Assembly (NCBI RefSeq): GCF_013204855.1
Contig: NZ_JABMKZ010000016.1
Span: forward strand, 62,001-126,000
Source of the DNA: Paenibacillus alba
GTDB taxonomy: Bacteria; Bacillota; Bacilli; Paenibacillales; NBRC-103111
DNA length: 64,000 nucleotides
Direction of reading: 5' to 3'
Shown here piece after piece: positions 24,051 through 33,737 of the stretch. Under the pieces are notes generated by a model. It saw only the letters and a list, made by a program, of their open reading frames with translations, made no database searches and was not told the origin of the DNA. The translations under genes and the position numbers were made by a program. Positions within the stretch are counted from its first letter, which is position 1. Each line of letters opens with the position of its first letter.

Positions 24051-26195
24051 GTGGGTGTTATTAGCAATCTCATGTTTGCCGTAGGATTCAAAATAGGTGA
24101 TCGCGCTTTACGTGACGCTGATAGTCAAGTTGATTCATTAAAGAAAAGCGTATTCGGACTTGGTGCAGCTGCGGTTGCTGCATTTGCTGGTTTTGCCACT
24201 GCATCCATTCACGCAGCGTCAGAGTTTGAGAGAGCGATGTCAAAAGTTCAGATGTCAACGGGCTCCACTCAGGAGCAAATGAAAGGGACAAAAGAAATTG
24301 CCAAGGATCTTTATGCCAACAATTTCGGCGAGAATTGGCAGGACTTAGGATCTACTATCGCCACTGTCCAGCAGTTCACCAAGCAAACAGGCGAGGAATT
24401 AAAACAAACGACAAAAGAGGCCTTATTGTTACGCGATGGATTCGGGTATGAGGTTACCGAGGCAACGAAAACAGCGGACACGATGATGAAGAATTTTGGC
24501 ATAAGTGCCTCAGACTCTTTTTCACTTTTTACTCAGGGAGCTCAGCAGGGACTTGATAAATCGGGGGAGCTGCTCGATTCGGCGAATGAGTATTCACCGC
24601 AATTTAAATCACTAGGGTTCACGGCCAATGAAATGTTTGATACCTTCTCGTCTGGACTCGAAGCCGGAGCATTTAACCTGGATAAAATCGGGGATGCCGT
24701 CAAAGAATTTAACATTCGTTCAAAGGACGGATCGAAAGCTTCATCCGATGCGTACAAGATGCTGGGACTTGATGCAGAAAAGATGATGCAGACCTTCGCA
24801 GCAGGCGGGCCACAAGCGAAACAATCGTTTACCCAAATTATGCAAATGATTGCGGATATTGAAGATCCTGTTGCCAGAAATACCGTAGGCGTGTCGCTCA
24901 TGGGTTCGCAGTTTGAGGACTTGGAAGCCACGGTGATAGGTTCTTTGGGAGCGACAAAAAGTCAATTCGATATGACGAAGAAGAGTCTGGATGAGGTCAA
25001 TCAAATTAGATTCGATTCACCGGGACAAGCCTTTGAAATGTTCGGCCGTCAACTGGAAGTCGGAATCTTAATACCCTTTGGCGAGAAGCTGCTTCCATAT
25101 TTCACTCAGTTTGGGCAATGGATGTCCACTCATAAACCTGAGATTGAAGCAGTAGGTGCAGCGCTGGGGAACACACTTGGAGGAGCTATTGATATAGTAG
25201 CATCGAGTGTCTCATTCTTAATTGACAAATTCGACTATATTGGACCTGCTCTCGCCGGATTCGCTGCCGTAATCGGGTATGCCCTTATTCCGTCGTTCAT
25301 TGCTTGGGGAATATCCATGTGGGGCGCTGCTGTTGCTGGATGGGCGGCGGTGGCTCCGTGGCTTCCATTTATCGCAATTGGTGTTGCTGTTGTTGCTGCC
25401 ATTGTTGGTATCGTGTACGCCTTTAAGCACTGGGGTGAAATAAGTAAATGGCTTGTTGAAAAATGGAACGCCTTTAAAGGCTGGGTTGTAGGTATTTTTC
25501 AATCAATTGGTGATTTCTTTTCAACCTATTGGCCGTATGCTTTAGCACTTCTAACAGGACCGATTGCACCGTTCGTCATGCTCATTATTGCGTATTGGGA
25601 TCAAATTAAATCCTTTACGGTAAACGTGTTTACATCGATTGGCGACTTCTTTACGAACCTGTGGAATGGGATTGTTTCCTTCTATTCAAGCCTCAACTTA
25701 TTTGATGTTGGCAAAAACGTCATTGAAGGTTTAATTAACGGGATCGGCAGCATGGCTTCTGCTGTATGGGACAAGGTAAAGGGCATTGCCTCCGGTATTG
25801 CGGACGGGTTTAAAAAAGTATTAGATATTCATTCGCCTTCTCGCGTCATGATGGAAGTTGGTTATTACACAGGAGCTGGGCTTGCGGAAGGAATCACCGG
25901 GACGGAAGGCATGGTCAACGATGCTTCCTCTGACTTAGCGGGAGAAGTGACAGCGCCATATCAAAATTCATCTTCCTTGTCTCCTGCGCGTTCATCCGGA
26001 TCATCGAGTGCTGCAGCAGCAGGAGGGACACAACGATTAGAAATTGCTTTGAAGGTTGAATTAACAGGTGACTCGAGTACTTCTAGTGCTTCGCCGTTAT
26101 CACAGGATATCATCAATCAGCTTTCTTTGTTGTTTCAAGATATCGTTGAAAGCTCAGCTCGCCGCATGGGGGTGAACGTCGTTGGCCCTAATTAA
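24051..26195 (+). CDS. Tail tape measure protein
   Basis: 714 residues. It has an N-terminal TP901-type tape measure region (SEFERAMSKVQMSTGSTQEQ), hydrophobic membrane-like segments (about 400-460 and 500-520), Trp-rich repeats of the FFTNLWNGIVSFYSS kind, and a C-terminal DIHSPSRVMMEVGYYTGAGL motif. It sets tail length and probably helps DNA entry. Its short size suggests a short tail. GTG start with AAGGTGG upstream. Confidence 0.93.
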   Translation: MGVISNLMFAVGFKIGDRALRDADSQVDSLKKSVFGLGAAAVAAFAGFATASIHAASEFERAMSKVQMSTGSTQEQMKGTKEIAKDLYANNFGENWQDLGSTIATVQQFTKQTGEELKQTTKEALLLRDGFGYEVTEATKTADTMMKNFGISASDSFSLFTQGAQQGLDKSGELLDSANEYSPQFKSLGFTANEMFDTFSSGLEAGAFNLDKIGDAVKEFNIRSKDGSKASSDAYKMLGLDAEKMMQTFAAGGPQAKQSFTQIMQMIADIEDPVARNTVGVSLMGSQFEDLEATVIGSLGATKSQFDMTKKSLDEVNQIRFDSPGQAFEMFGRQLEVGILIPFGEKLLPYFTQFGQWMSTHKPEIEAVGAALGNTLGGAIDIVASSVSFLIDKFDYIGPALAGFAAVIGYALIPSFIAWGISMWGAAVAGWAAVAPWLPFIAIGVAVVAAIVGIVYAFKHWGEISKWLVEKWNAFKGWVVGIFQSIGDFFSTYWPYALALLTGPIAPFVMLIIAYWDQIKSFTVNVFTSIGDFFTNLWNGIVSFYSSLNLFDVGKNVIEGLINGIGSMASAVWDKVKGIASGIADGFKKVLDIHSPSRVMMEVGYYTGAGLAEGITGTEGMVNDASSDLAGEVTAPYQNSSSLSPARSSGSSSAAAAGGTQRLEIALKVELTGDSSTSSASPLSQDIINQLSLLFQDIVESSARRMGVNVVGPN

Positions 26196-26670
26196 AGGCT
26201 ACTATGTCACGGTTGAAAGCGAAGATCCGCAGTTCGAGGTTGAAATTACCGAGGAACCTGTAGAAAAAGGTGTTAACCTGACAGACCATGTCCAACGCAA
26301 AGCTGTTTCAATGTCTATTTCAGGGTTCATACTCGGAGAGAACGCCGATGAAATTCGGCAATCCCTGTTAAATTCCATGGACTCCGGCGAAATTGTGAAC
26401 TATGACGGAAGAAACTATTTTACTGGTCTGATTCAGAATTTTTCGCCTAAACATGACCGAAGTACAGCAAACGGGTTTTCGTTTTCCATGACTTTAAAAG
26501 AGGTTAGGACCGCTGAAAGCTCCTATGTCGAAACGTTGCCAACACCGATCCGTGCTCAGGCTGCTCCAATTATCAGCTCCGGCACCAAACAAACCAAAAG
26601 CAAAGACAAAAAGGAAGAAGATAGCGTCCAAAAGGTAACATTTAAGGCGGGCAGTCCTTGGGCCACGTAA
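26182..26670 (+). CDS. Distal tail/baseplate protein after tape measure
   Basis: 162 residues; the TTG start overlaps the tape measure end. The N-terminal part (VESEDPQFEVEITEEPVEKG, then RKAVSMSISGFILGENADEI) resembles the Dit-like N-terminal domain found after tape measure genes in DUF3383-type phages. The C-terminus is a Lys/Glu-rich tail. Likely links tube and baseplate hub. Confidence 0.75.
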   Translation: MALIKGYYVTVESEDPQFEVEITEEPVEKGVNLTDHVQRKAVSMSISGFILGENADEIRQSLLNSMDSGEIVNYDGRNYFTGLIQNFSPKHDRSTANGFSFSMTLKEVRTAESSYVETLPTPIRAQAAPIISSGTKQTKSKDKKEEDSVQKVTFKAGSPWAT

Positions 26671-26682
26671 AGGAGGACTCCA

Positions 26683-27000
26683 TTGAAATATATAGACATT
26701 GAAAAGAATTTGATCCCGTATCGTTTTGACATCTCCATATCCAGTGAAGTGTTTACGTTCGAAGTCCACTATAACGCGGATTACGACTTCTTCACGATTG
26801 ATTTATCGAAAGGTTCCGAAGTTCTTGCACTTGGAGAAAAGCTGGTCTATGGAACCCCGTTATTCCAAGATATTCGGGACATTCGGTATCCCAAAATGAT
26901 AATCACGCCGTTCGATGTCTCGGGAAATAGCGAGTCAGTCATTTGGGAAACTCTTAGCGTCAACGTATTTCTATATCTGGGCGGTGAAGTGAATGCCTAA
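26683..27000 (+). CDS. Baseplate plug-like protein
   Basis: 105 residues, beta-rich: YRFDISISSEVFTFEVHYNA, then FDVSGNSESVIW near the end. This length and position match the phage baseplate plug family encoded between the Dit-like and hub genes. It overlaps the next gene by 8 bases. Confidence 0.72.
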   Translation: MKYIDIEKNLIPYRFDISISSEVFTFEVHYNADYDFFTIDLSKGSEVLALGEKLVYGTPLFQDIRDIRYPKMIITPFDVSGNSESVIWETLSVNVFLYLGGEVNA

Positions 27001-27781
27001 TTTTGGCCGTGTAGTGGAAATTCTTATCGGGAATAAACGGTTTTCCAATAGCGATTTGACGATGGAAGGGTCCATTCCCTTTGACAATGATCCACTACCG
27101 AACGAAAGTGAAATAAAAATTTGGAATTTATCTTCTGAAACGATCGCACAATTGCAGCGCGGCCAAACTGCCATGGTAAACGCTGGGTACCGTGGCGATA
27201 TGGGGTTAATACTACATGGATTCGTGTCCAAGGTCGTTACGAAACGAGAAGGCGTTGATCGAATAACGAGCATATACGTACTGGACTCAGATGATATCAC
27301 CAAACGAAAAGTCGATATTGCTTATAAAAATAATACCCTAGCCAGCTACATTTTAAAGGATATGGCCGGGCAGCTTGGGCTACCTCTCGGACAATTTGAA
27401 TTAAATCAAGATTATCGGTACGAAGAAGGGTATACAGCCAAGGGCGAGGTTACAAAAATTATCAGTGATGTCGCTGCAGACTGTGGGACATCGGCCTATG
27501 TAAACAAGGGGAAGCTATTTATCCGAAACTTGCGAATGGGTGCGGACGATGTTTTTGCTCTTTCCGTGAATACTGGGCTTATTGGCTCGCCCGAGCCATT
27601 TGAGGAAGAGGGATTCAAAGGGTTTTCAATCCACACTCAATTACAATATCGGATAACGACTGCTTCCGTTATTGATTTGACCAGTTCTATTTTCGAGGGA
27701 AGGGTTCATGTGCGTTCGGGTTCCCATAAATTCAGTAATACAGGAAATTTCACAACGGAAGTTGAGGCGATTCTCCCATGA
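26993..27781 (+). CDS. Baseplate hub protein
   Basis: 262 residues. FGRVVEILIGNKRFSNSDLT and ESEIKIWNLSSETIAQLQRG form a beta-barrel start like gp27/gp44-type hubs; later segments (TAKGEVTKIISDVAADCGTS) are typical of the hub second domain. It sits between tube and spike and organises the baseplate centre. Overlaps the spike gene (ATGA). Confidence 0.8.
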   Translation: MPNFGRVVEILIGNKRFSNSDLTMEGSIPFDNDPLPNESEIKIWNLSSETIAQLQRGQTAMVNAGYRGDMGLILHGFVSKVVTKREGVDRITSIYVLDSDDITKRKVDIAYKNNTLASYILKDMAGQLGLPLGQFELNQDYRYEEGYTAKGEVTKIISDVAADCGTSAYVNKGKLFIRNLRMGADDVFALSVNTGLIGSPEPFEEEGFKGFSIHTQLQYRITTASVIDLTSSIFEGRVHVRSGSHKFSNTGNFTTEVEAILP

Positions 27782-28170
27782 AGAACGATCCAGCTGGCGC
27801 GATAGGAACGCTTATCACGGGTGCTTTCGATATGATGGCACGTTCTCTTTGCGTCTCATTTGTGTGCCGCGTCCTTGCCTATGATTCAAGCTCTGGCATG
27901 GCAACCATACAACCCTTGGTACGAGCGACAGAGAACGATTCCGCTCCCATTCAGAACGTTCCAGCGCTTGGTCATCGATTTACCCTAGAGGGTGTGGAAC
28001 ATGAGTACAGACCTGCCCTTCGCGCGGGAGACGCCGTTTTGGTGGTCTGTACCGATCATGAATTGAAGAATACGTTAACTGGTCAAATAACTGGCACTAG
28101 CAGCCAGCGGAGTCACGATCATAACGATGCTGTTATTGTGGGGGTGCTGCCGTGCAGTCTCCAAAGTTAA
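27778..28170 (+). CDS. Gp138-like baseplate spike protein
   Basis: 130 residues. The N-terminal half (FVCRVLAYDSSSGMATIQPL) is the OB-fold start of Gp138-type central spike proteins, and SQRSHDHNDAVIVG may bind a metal at the tip. It would puncture the host envelope when the sheath contracts. Overlaps both neighbours. Confidence 0.83.
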   Translation: MKNDPAGAIGTLITGAFDMMARSLCVSFVCRVLAYDSSSGMATIQPLVRATENDSAPIQNVPALGHRFTLEGVEHEYRPALRAGDAVLVVCTDHELKNTLTGQITGTSSQRSHDHNDAVIVGVLPCSLQS

Positions 28171-28499
28171 ATAATGGCGATTTACTAATTGAAAACAATG
28201 ATCTGGTACTCCTAGATGGAGCAGAAGAACTGGCCCAGTGTTGTGAGATTGTTCTCGGGACCAACCAAGGCGAATGGTTCTTGAACCCTTTACTTGGTAT
28301 CGACTTTTCCAAATTGAATGGAAAGAAAATCAGCCCGGAAGAAGCCAAAGAAGAAATACGAAAAGGACTTCGACAAGAGAGCCGGATTAAAACTGTTGAT
28401 GAAATTAGGGTTGAATTGGACACGAAGTCCCGAGAAAGCCTCATCACATTTAAGGCCACAAGTGCGGAAGGGCAGGTGATAACTGGTGGCACTAGATAG
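28152..28499 (+). CDS. Baseplate wedge protein (gp25/DUF2634-like)
   Basis: 115 residues: GTNQGEWFLNPLLGIDFSKL followed by EEAKEEIRKGLRQESRIKTV is the gp25/W lysozyme-like wedge signature. GTG start within the end of the spike gene. It triggers sheath assembly at the baseplate. Confidence 0.88.
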   Translation: MQSPKLNNGDLLIENNDLVLLDGAEELAQCCEIVLGTNQGEWFLNPLLGIDFSKLNGKKISPEEAKEEIRKGLRQESRIKTVDEIRVELDTKSRESLITFKATSAEGQVITGGTR

Positions 28500-29664
28500 A
28501 AACGGCTTCAAACGTAAACGCTTTGCCGATCTTTTCGCAGAAATGGAAGTGAAGGCCAAAGACGTATACGGTCAGAAAATCAATACATCCGAGCGTGCGG
28601 TCTTGGGGATATTGCTAAGGATCTTCGCCTGGTTCCTGTCTTTCGTTTGGCAACTAGCGGAAGATGTTTACAATAGCGGATACCCAAATACAGCAAATGG
28701 AACGAGCTTGAAAAAGCTTGGCCCTTATGCCGGGATTAAATCTTTGCCGCCGCTGCAGGCGATAGGTTCGATCACGTTATCGGGTGCAGCTGGGTACACG
28801 CAAGCAGCTGGCTTCCGTGTCCAGACTTCCGATGAAGTTGTTTTCGAAACAACGGAACCCATTATATTAAGCGGAGGCACCGGAACTGGAGCCATACGAG
28901 CTGTCAAAACAGGGAAAACGGGGAACGTCGCTGCAGGGGCGATTAATGAAATCGTGAACCCGAATGCCAACATTACGGCAGCAACAAATGCTGCTGCAAC
29001 CACGGGTGGGCGGGAAGATGAGACAGATACAGAGTTTCGAGGTCGATTTGCCATATCCAGTGAAGGGCGGGGAAAGGCGACTTTGGGCTCGCTTAGGTCT
29101 GCCTTGCTGAAAGTATCTGGTGTCCGAGCGGCTACAGTCATTGAAAATTACACAAGTACAACAGATTCCGCTGGAAGGCCTAGTAAATCATTTGAATGCT
29201 ATGTTCTTGGTGGATTAGCTAGTGATATTGGTCAAGCTATTATTGACACAAAGGCTACAGGAATCGAACCCCATGGGAGCCAATCAGTGACCGTCAAGGA
29301 TGACGCCGGATTTAATCACATCATGAAATTTTCATACGCCAGCGAAATTAATGTTCATATCAAATTCACTATTACTCAAGATACTCGCTTTCCGGTGGAT
29401 GGGATTGCATTGCTTAAAGCCTCTGCAATTAAATACATTGGCGGATTGGATATAGACGGCATGCTGTATATCGGCCTGAATATGGGTGACGATGTTGTAC
29501 AGTCCCGCCTCGTTTCCGCCGCTTATTCCGTCGAAGGCATTGCGGATATTAAAGTGGAGATTAGCAAGAATGGAACTACCTGGTCAGAGAACAATCTGGC
29601 AATCGCGCCGAATGAAGTCGCCCAAACAACCCATACGCTCATAACGGTGGTGGTTACACCGTGA
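28486..29664 (+). CDS. Baseplate J-like protein
   Basis: 392 residues. The N-terminus (INTSERAVLGILLRIFAWFL), the repeated small beta domain (ITLSGAAGYTQAAGFRVQTS) and GREDETDTEFRGRFAISSEG match the Baseplate_J family (P2 gpJ/Mu gp47). It forms the wedge arm connecting to the fibres. GTG start overlapping the gp25 gene. Confidence 0.92.
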   Translation: MALDRNGFKRKRFADLFAEMEVKAKDVYGQKINTSERAVLGILLRIFAWFLSFVWQLAEDVYNSGYPNTANGTSLKKLGPYAGIKSLPPLQAIGSITLSGAAGYTQAAGFRVQTSDEVVFETTEPIILSGGTGTGAIRAVKTGKTGNVAAGAINEIVNPNANITAATNAAATTGGREDETDTEFRGRFAISSEGRGKATLGSLRSALLKVSGVRAATVIENYTSTTDSAGRPSKSFECYVLGGLASDIGQAIIDTKATGIEPHGSQSVTVKDDAGFNHIMKFSYASEINVHIKFTITQDTRFPVDGIALLKASAIKYIGGLDIDGMLYIGLNMGDDVVQSRLVSAAYSVEGIADIKVEISKNGTTWSENNLAIAPNEVAQTTHTLITVVVTP

Positions 29665-30302
29665 TTACCGTTGAATCCATGCTCAAGCGCCTTTCGGATA
29701 AATTCACAAAGAATCCTGAGAGCAACATCGGGAAGCTACTTTCCATTTTGGCTGATCAGCTAAGAAATGTTGAACAAACGTTTGAACGAATCAGGGATTG
29801 GCGGGACATCGATGTTGCTGAGGGCAGCACGCTTGATAAGATCGGGACGATTGTCAACCAATCACGTGGGGTGGCTACTGATGAGGTGTATCGCATTCTC
29901 ATTAAGTCCAAGATTGCCCGTAACCTTAGCACAGGGGACATTAATACGATTATTGGTGTTTTGTCTACGGCGCTGGATTGTGAACCATCCGAGATTGAAA
30001 TCAAGGAACTTTATGCCGATCAAGTCGATCCTGAACCTGCTACGATATCGCTTATCAAGCTGCCCCTTCAAGCGGTCAATGAAGCTGGAATGTCGCCTAT
30101 CCAATTCGCCCGCATCATTCAACAAACGGTTGCTGCAGGAGTTAAAGTTGGAGCCATAGAGATGACCGGGACATTTCAGTTTGCTTCCGGTCCCATTACC
30201 GAAAGCAGTCCAATTGCTGGATTCAGCAATGACTTAAGCACCACAGGCGGTTATTTTGGAGCTGCATTCACACCGGGAGACGATCCTGATTTGCCAGTTT
30301 AG
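29661..30302 (+). CDS. Baseplate wedge/tail protein I-like (DUF2612)
   Basis: 213 residues: DQLRNVEQTFERIRDWRDID and AEGSTLDKIGTIVNQSRGVA, DEVYRILIKSKIARNLSTGD, typical of DUF2612 tail proteins after baseplate J. It probably links the wedge to the tail fibre encoded next. GTG start overlaps the J gene (GTGA). Confidence 0.85.
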   Translation: MITVESMLKRLSDKFTKNPESNIGKLLSILADQLRNVEQTFERIRDWRDIDVAEGSTLDKIGTIVNQSRGVATDEVYRILIKSKIARNLSTGDINTIIGVLSTALDCEPSEIEIKELYADQVDPEPATISLIKLPLQAVNEAGMSPIQFARIIQQTVAAGVKVGAIEMTGTFQFASGPITESSPIAGFSNDLSTTGGYFGAAFTPGDDPDLPV

Positions 30303-30317
30303 AGAGGATGATAAAAC

Positions 30318-31721
30318 ATGGATTTTAATGAACAACTTCCCGAGTGGCTGGAAGTCGGTACCGAACCACCTGCGTCCAAGAAAACGACAGGATGGCAACC
30401 AGAAGACAAGCCGCCAGCGAGTTACTTCAATTGGCTTTTTAATCGTACTTATAAGTCGATTTTAGAATTAAGAACAAAATTGGCAGGGATATTTAACTCG
30501 CCAGAATTTACCGGAATTCCAAAGGCTCCAACAGCGGCAGCAGGTACGAATACGGATCAAATCGCAACAATGAAAGCCCTGAAAGCTGCTGTAGACGCTA
30601 TACCCGCACCTACCGCGCCGACATGGGCCAACATCACGGGCAAACCGAGTACGTTCCCACCGTCTTCTCATTCTCACAATGCCAATGAAATTGCGTTCAT
30701 TGGCGGGTCTAGCGTTCAAGCGGAAATAGACGGTTTAAAGTCCTCTGTCAGTAGCGGAAAGAATGCGGTCGCTGCCGCCATTACTGGCAAGAATCAAGCT
30801 TCAACCGGCAGTGATACGTTTACACAAATGGCAGCGAAAATAAGTGCAATCAGTACAGATGCAACAGCCACCGCTGGAGACATATATGTCGGGAAGACGG
30901 CGTATGCAGGATCGAAAATCACAGGTACACTACAAGGATCTGGAACAGCGGCTGATTCGCAAGTGTTAGCGGGAGTAACGTACTATAATACTGATTTCAA
31001 AACAAAACGGACAGGGACAATGACAAATAACGGAACACCCACAATTGTTCCAACAAGTAGCAATATAACTTTGGCAGCCGGCTATTACGGCCCAACAACG
31101 ACAGTTCAAGGAGTAGTATTTGACGCTAATGCCGTAGTTGAAGGAAATGTTATTGCAGGAAAGGCCGGATCATTACCAAATAGGGGATCACAGAATTTTA
31201 TGCCCTCGACGGTAAATCAATATGTACCATGGGGTGCGCATAGTGGAGGTGGTGTTGTGTATGGTGATCCAAATCTGAATGCTGCAAATATTGCAGCTGG
31301 TACAGCCATCTTCGGGGTTACTGGAAACCTGACAAAGCCCGTCTATGTGTCTTTACCTACTCCCAAATATATACAAAACTTCGACGGCACCTCCGGGCTC
31401 GTGAAAGCTGCCCAAATTAACATAACTGGACAGATATCAATCTCCATGAACCTCGGTAACACATTTAACAATGGAGTATATGCAACCCTGTGGCTTTATA
31501 AAAATGGTTCACCAATTGGCAATACTGATGGTTATTACACGAATCAACCTTATCCAGGCCTTTCAGTAGGTTTAGCAGTAACAGTAAACTCAGGGGACGT
31601 AATTGAGGTCTGGGCCAAAGCCGCGAGTTCCTCAGGAGGAGCTACCGTAGGTAACTTTCTTATCACAAACACATTGACATCTCCTACAAATGCTTCAAAT
31701 CTCAGAGAGGGTGGTAGATAA
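30318..31721 (+). CDS. Tail fibre / receptor-binding protein
   Basis: 467 residues. N-terminal attachment segment (LPEWLEVGTEPPASKKTTGW), then linker repeats, a SHSHNANEI motif common in fibre shafts, and a beta-rich C-terminal domain (about 355-460) that is probably the receptor-binding tip. It should determine host range. Stop overlaps the following ATG. Confidence 0.85.
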   Translation: MDFNEQLPEWLEVGTEPPASKKTTGWQPEDKPPASYFNWLFNRTYKSILELRTKLAGIFNSPEFTGIPKAPTAAAGTNTDQIATMKALKAAVDAIPAPTAPTWANITGKPSTFPPSSHSHNANEIAFIGGSSVQAEIDGLKSSVSSGKNAVAAAITGKNQASTGSDTFTQMAAKISAISTDATATAGDIYVGKTAYAGSKITGTLQGSGTAADSQVLAGVTYYNTDFKTKRTGTMTNNGTPTIVPTSSNITLAAGYYGPTTTVQGVVFDANAVVEGNVIAGKAGSLPNRGSQNFMPSTVNQYVPWGAHSGGGVVYGDPNLNAANIAAGTAIFGVTGNLTKPVYVSLPTPKYIQNFDGTSGLVKAAQINITGQISISMNLGNTFNNGVYATLWLYKNGSPIGNTDGYYTNQPYPGLSVGLAVTVNSGDVIEVWAKAASSSGGATVGNFLITNTLTSPTNASNLREGGR

Positions 31722-31936
31722 TGATCCAGAATACATTAATTACCTTCACATTTAGAACTCCGGAAGAACGTAATCAAATTATAGCAGCGAACCAAGATAA
31801 GATTCTAGTAGGCGATTATGACCTGCCGGAAAATAAATCCCTAGTATTTAATGATAATGCCCAAGAGAAATATATCAAGAGTTTGGAAGACCAACTACTT
31901 CTTCTATCAGACGAATTAAGCGGAGGTATCCTATGA
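31721..31936 (+). CDS. Fibre-associated small protein (71 aa)
   Basis: 71 residues starting at the fibre stop codon; mixed strand/helix with a C-terminal coiled segment (YIKSLEDQLLLLSDELSG). Probably a fibre assembly or tail accessory protein, by position only. Confidence 0.6.
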   Translation: MIQNTLITFTFRTPEERNQIIAANQDKILVGDYDLPENKSLVFNDNAQEKYIKSLEDQLLLLSDELSGGIL

Positions 31937-32091
31937 CCAATCCTTTAGTGGTTCAGGTAATAGCAGAGCGCATCATGAATGGCGGAATAAACCCAAAAAC
32001 TGCTGGAGTCTACACTTTAGATGAGATCACCAACGAGCAATACAAGCAAGCTGTAATTGATTACATTGCTACAGTTTCTCCGCAGATATGA
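31933..32091 (+). CDS. XkdX-like small tail protein (52 aa)
   Basis: A 52-residue frame: MTNPLVVQVIAERIMNGGIN ... DYIATVSPQI. Small proteins of the XkdX type, with a metal-like NGGINPKT turn and YKQAVIDYI ending, follow fibre genes in Bacillus phages. The ATG overlaps the previous stop (ATGA). Confidence 0.65.
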   Translation: MTNPLVVQVIAERIMNGGINPKTAGVYTLDEITNEQYKQAVIDYIATVSPQI

Positions 32092-32157
32092 GCAAGACCT
32101 GTGGGAATCACCGTGGTTAAAATAATTTACGCCAATTTTAGGCAGGAAGAGGGATAC

Positions 32158-32658
32158 ATGAATCGTTATTTTCAATCAATCGTGAGTTTAGAATCGATCA
32201 TAAAGCCAACAAATGTTGGAGCTGGCTTCGTCGGAGCATTTATCGGGCCGTTCATTATGGAGGCATTTGGCAACGGGAAGTTTTGGGCCTTCATTTTATT
32301 TTTGGCCATAATTGGAGCTGACTGGATCACAGGTATAGCGGCAGCTAAAAAAGATGACACATATTCTTCGGAGTACGGCATTTCCGGTGCGCTCCGCACG
32401 TTGTTAATGCTTTGGATACCTGTTATCGGCTGGTTGTTGGATAAGGTCACATTGACAGTGTTTGGTATTAATCAACCAGGCTATGCCTTTTTCGCAATTA
32501 CAATCATGCTTGCCTATCACACTTGGGAGAGCATGACGGCCAACGCTTATCGCGCAGGTTGGGAAAAATGGATTCCAAAAAGTGTGACTGCATTTGTCAG
32601 TTCTGAGATAAAGGCCAAGATAGACAGGGCAATGAAACAGAAAGGTGAGGAAAAATGA
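32158..32658 (+). CDS. Phage holin
   Basis: 166 residues with three to four membrane segments (GAGFVGAFIGPFIMEAF; WAFILFLAIIGADWITGIAA; LLMLWIPVIGWLLDKVTL; YAFFAITIMLAYHTWESM). DWITGIAAAKK is a hallmark of the TcdE/phi29-type (phage_holin_4) family. It permeabilises the membrane for the endolysin encoded next. ATG at 32158 after GAGGGA was preferred over upstream GTG. Confidence 0.9.
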   Translation: MNRYFQSIVSLESIIKPTNVGAGFVGAFIGPFIMEAFGNGKFWAFILFLAIIGADWITGIAAAKKDDTYSSEYGISGALRTLLMLWIPVIGWLLDKVTLTVFGINQPGYAFFAITIMLAYHTWESMTANAYRAGWEKWIPKSVTAFVSSEIKAKIDRAMKQKGEEK

Positions 32659-33461
32659 GTAATTTTAAAATGAAATACGAGATTGTACCGCGATATCTAT
32701 CTGGCCCAAGCAAACGACGCCCTTGCATACCCATGCAGAGCGTCATTTTTATGGTTGCGCATGATACGGGCAATCCAGGATCAACAGCTTCCGGAAATGT
32801 CGGATATTACGAAAACAGTCGCAATGACATGGAGGCAAGTGCCCAAATCTTCGTCGATGACAAGCAAATCATTGAGTGTATTCCGTTTTTGACGGACGCG
32901 CCTGAGAAAGCTTGGCACGTCATCTATAACGTAACAACTGATAATCAACGCTATGGCGCTGACGCGAACGATGCCGCAGGCGGCGTAGAGCTCTGTTACG
33001 GCGGTAATGTCAACCTAACAGAAGCATACAAACGGTATGTATGGGTACTTGCGTACAGCTGCTGGAAATATGCGCTTGACCCAGCGCAAGCAATCACGGG
33101 ACATCACATCCTTGACCCCAAGAGAAAAACGGACCCAATGAATGCTTTAAAGTTGCTTGGTAAAACGTTTGACAATCTTATTGCTGATGTGGTTTTAGAA
33201 TATAACGAATGCATGGAGGAAGACGATATGTCAAAAGAAATTGAAGAACTAAAAGGGAAATTTCAAACGCTACTGAACACGGCAGATGTACACATTAAAA
33301 AAATTAATGACCTAGAGGCCAAGGCGAGCATGTCGGTGCCTGATTGGGCGAAAGACGCTGTCACCTCCGCTGTATCAAAAGGATTAATTGATACACCTGA
33401 AGGACGCAGCTATGACTTCTATAGCCTGCTTGCTGTGTTCCACCGCAAAGGACTCATCTAG
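32655..33461 (+). CDS. N-acetylmuramoyl-L-alanine amidase (endolysin)
   Basis: 268 residues. The N-terminal amidase_2 domain has zinc-ligand regions VAHDTGNPGST, AWHVIYN and GHHILDPKRKTDP. A linker with a coiled coil (EIEELKGKFQTLLNTADVHI) and a C-terminal SLH-like or wall-binding segment (VPDWAKDAVTSAVSKGLIDT) follow. It cleaves peptidoglycan at lysis. Overlaps the holin gene (ATGA); a strong terminator follows. Confidence 0.93.
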   Translation: MSNFKMKYEIVPRYLSGPSKRRPCIPMQSVIFMVAHDTGNPGSTASGNVGYYENSRNDMEASAQIFVDDKQIIECIPFLTDAPEKAWHVIYNVTTDNQRYGADANDAAGGVELCYGGNVNLTEAYKRYVWVLAYSCWKYALDPAQAITGHHILDPKRKTDPMNALKLLGKTFDNLIADVVLEYNECMEEDDMSKEIEELKGKFQTLLNTADVHIKKINDLEAKASMSVPDWAKDAVTSAVSKGLIDTPEGRSYDFYSLLAVFHRKGLI

Positions 33462-33475
33462 TCATAAAAAAAGCG

Positions 33476-33519
33476 AAAGCCCTCTTTCCCGAATAAACGG
33501 GATTGAGGGCTTTTTTTAT
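33476..33519 (+). terminator. Late operon terminator
   Basis: Stem AAAGCCCTC / GAGGGCTTT with inner CCCG/CGGG pairing, then seven T. It ends the late structural/lysis operon. Confidence 0.93.
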
Positions 33520-33737
33520 TTGAACAATTTTTTAATCAAACTGAAGATGTCAAAAGTCGTTCGGTTATATACTTTATTGTATACGGCTTTCTTAGGGCTT
33601 CTAAGCCATCCATAGCCGCGCGGCATCTTAACGCCAAGGCGGTGCACAACCTGCCTTTTTAAGCTAGTTCTTGCCGCTATACGCTTTTTTAAACTAGGCG
33701 TTCGAAAACCAAATTTCATAGGATCAACCCCACTCAT
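33516..33737 (-). CDS. Basic phage-associated small protein (73 aa)
   Basis: 73 residues, strongly basic and convergent to the lysis genes: SLKKRIAARTSLKRQVVHRL, GVKMPRGYGWLRSPKKAVYN, TTFDIFSLIKKLF. Proteins like this, reading KAVYNKVYNRTT near the end, are common at the right end of Firmicutes prophages. The RBS is weak (CAGGA). Function unknown; nucleic acid binding is possible. Confidence 0.65.
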   Translation of the reverse strand: MSGVDPMKFGFRTPSLKKRIAARTSLKRQVVHRLGVKMPRGYGWLRSPKKAVYNKVYNRTTFDIFSLIKKLFK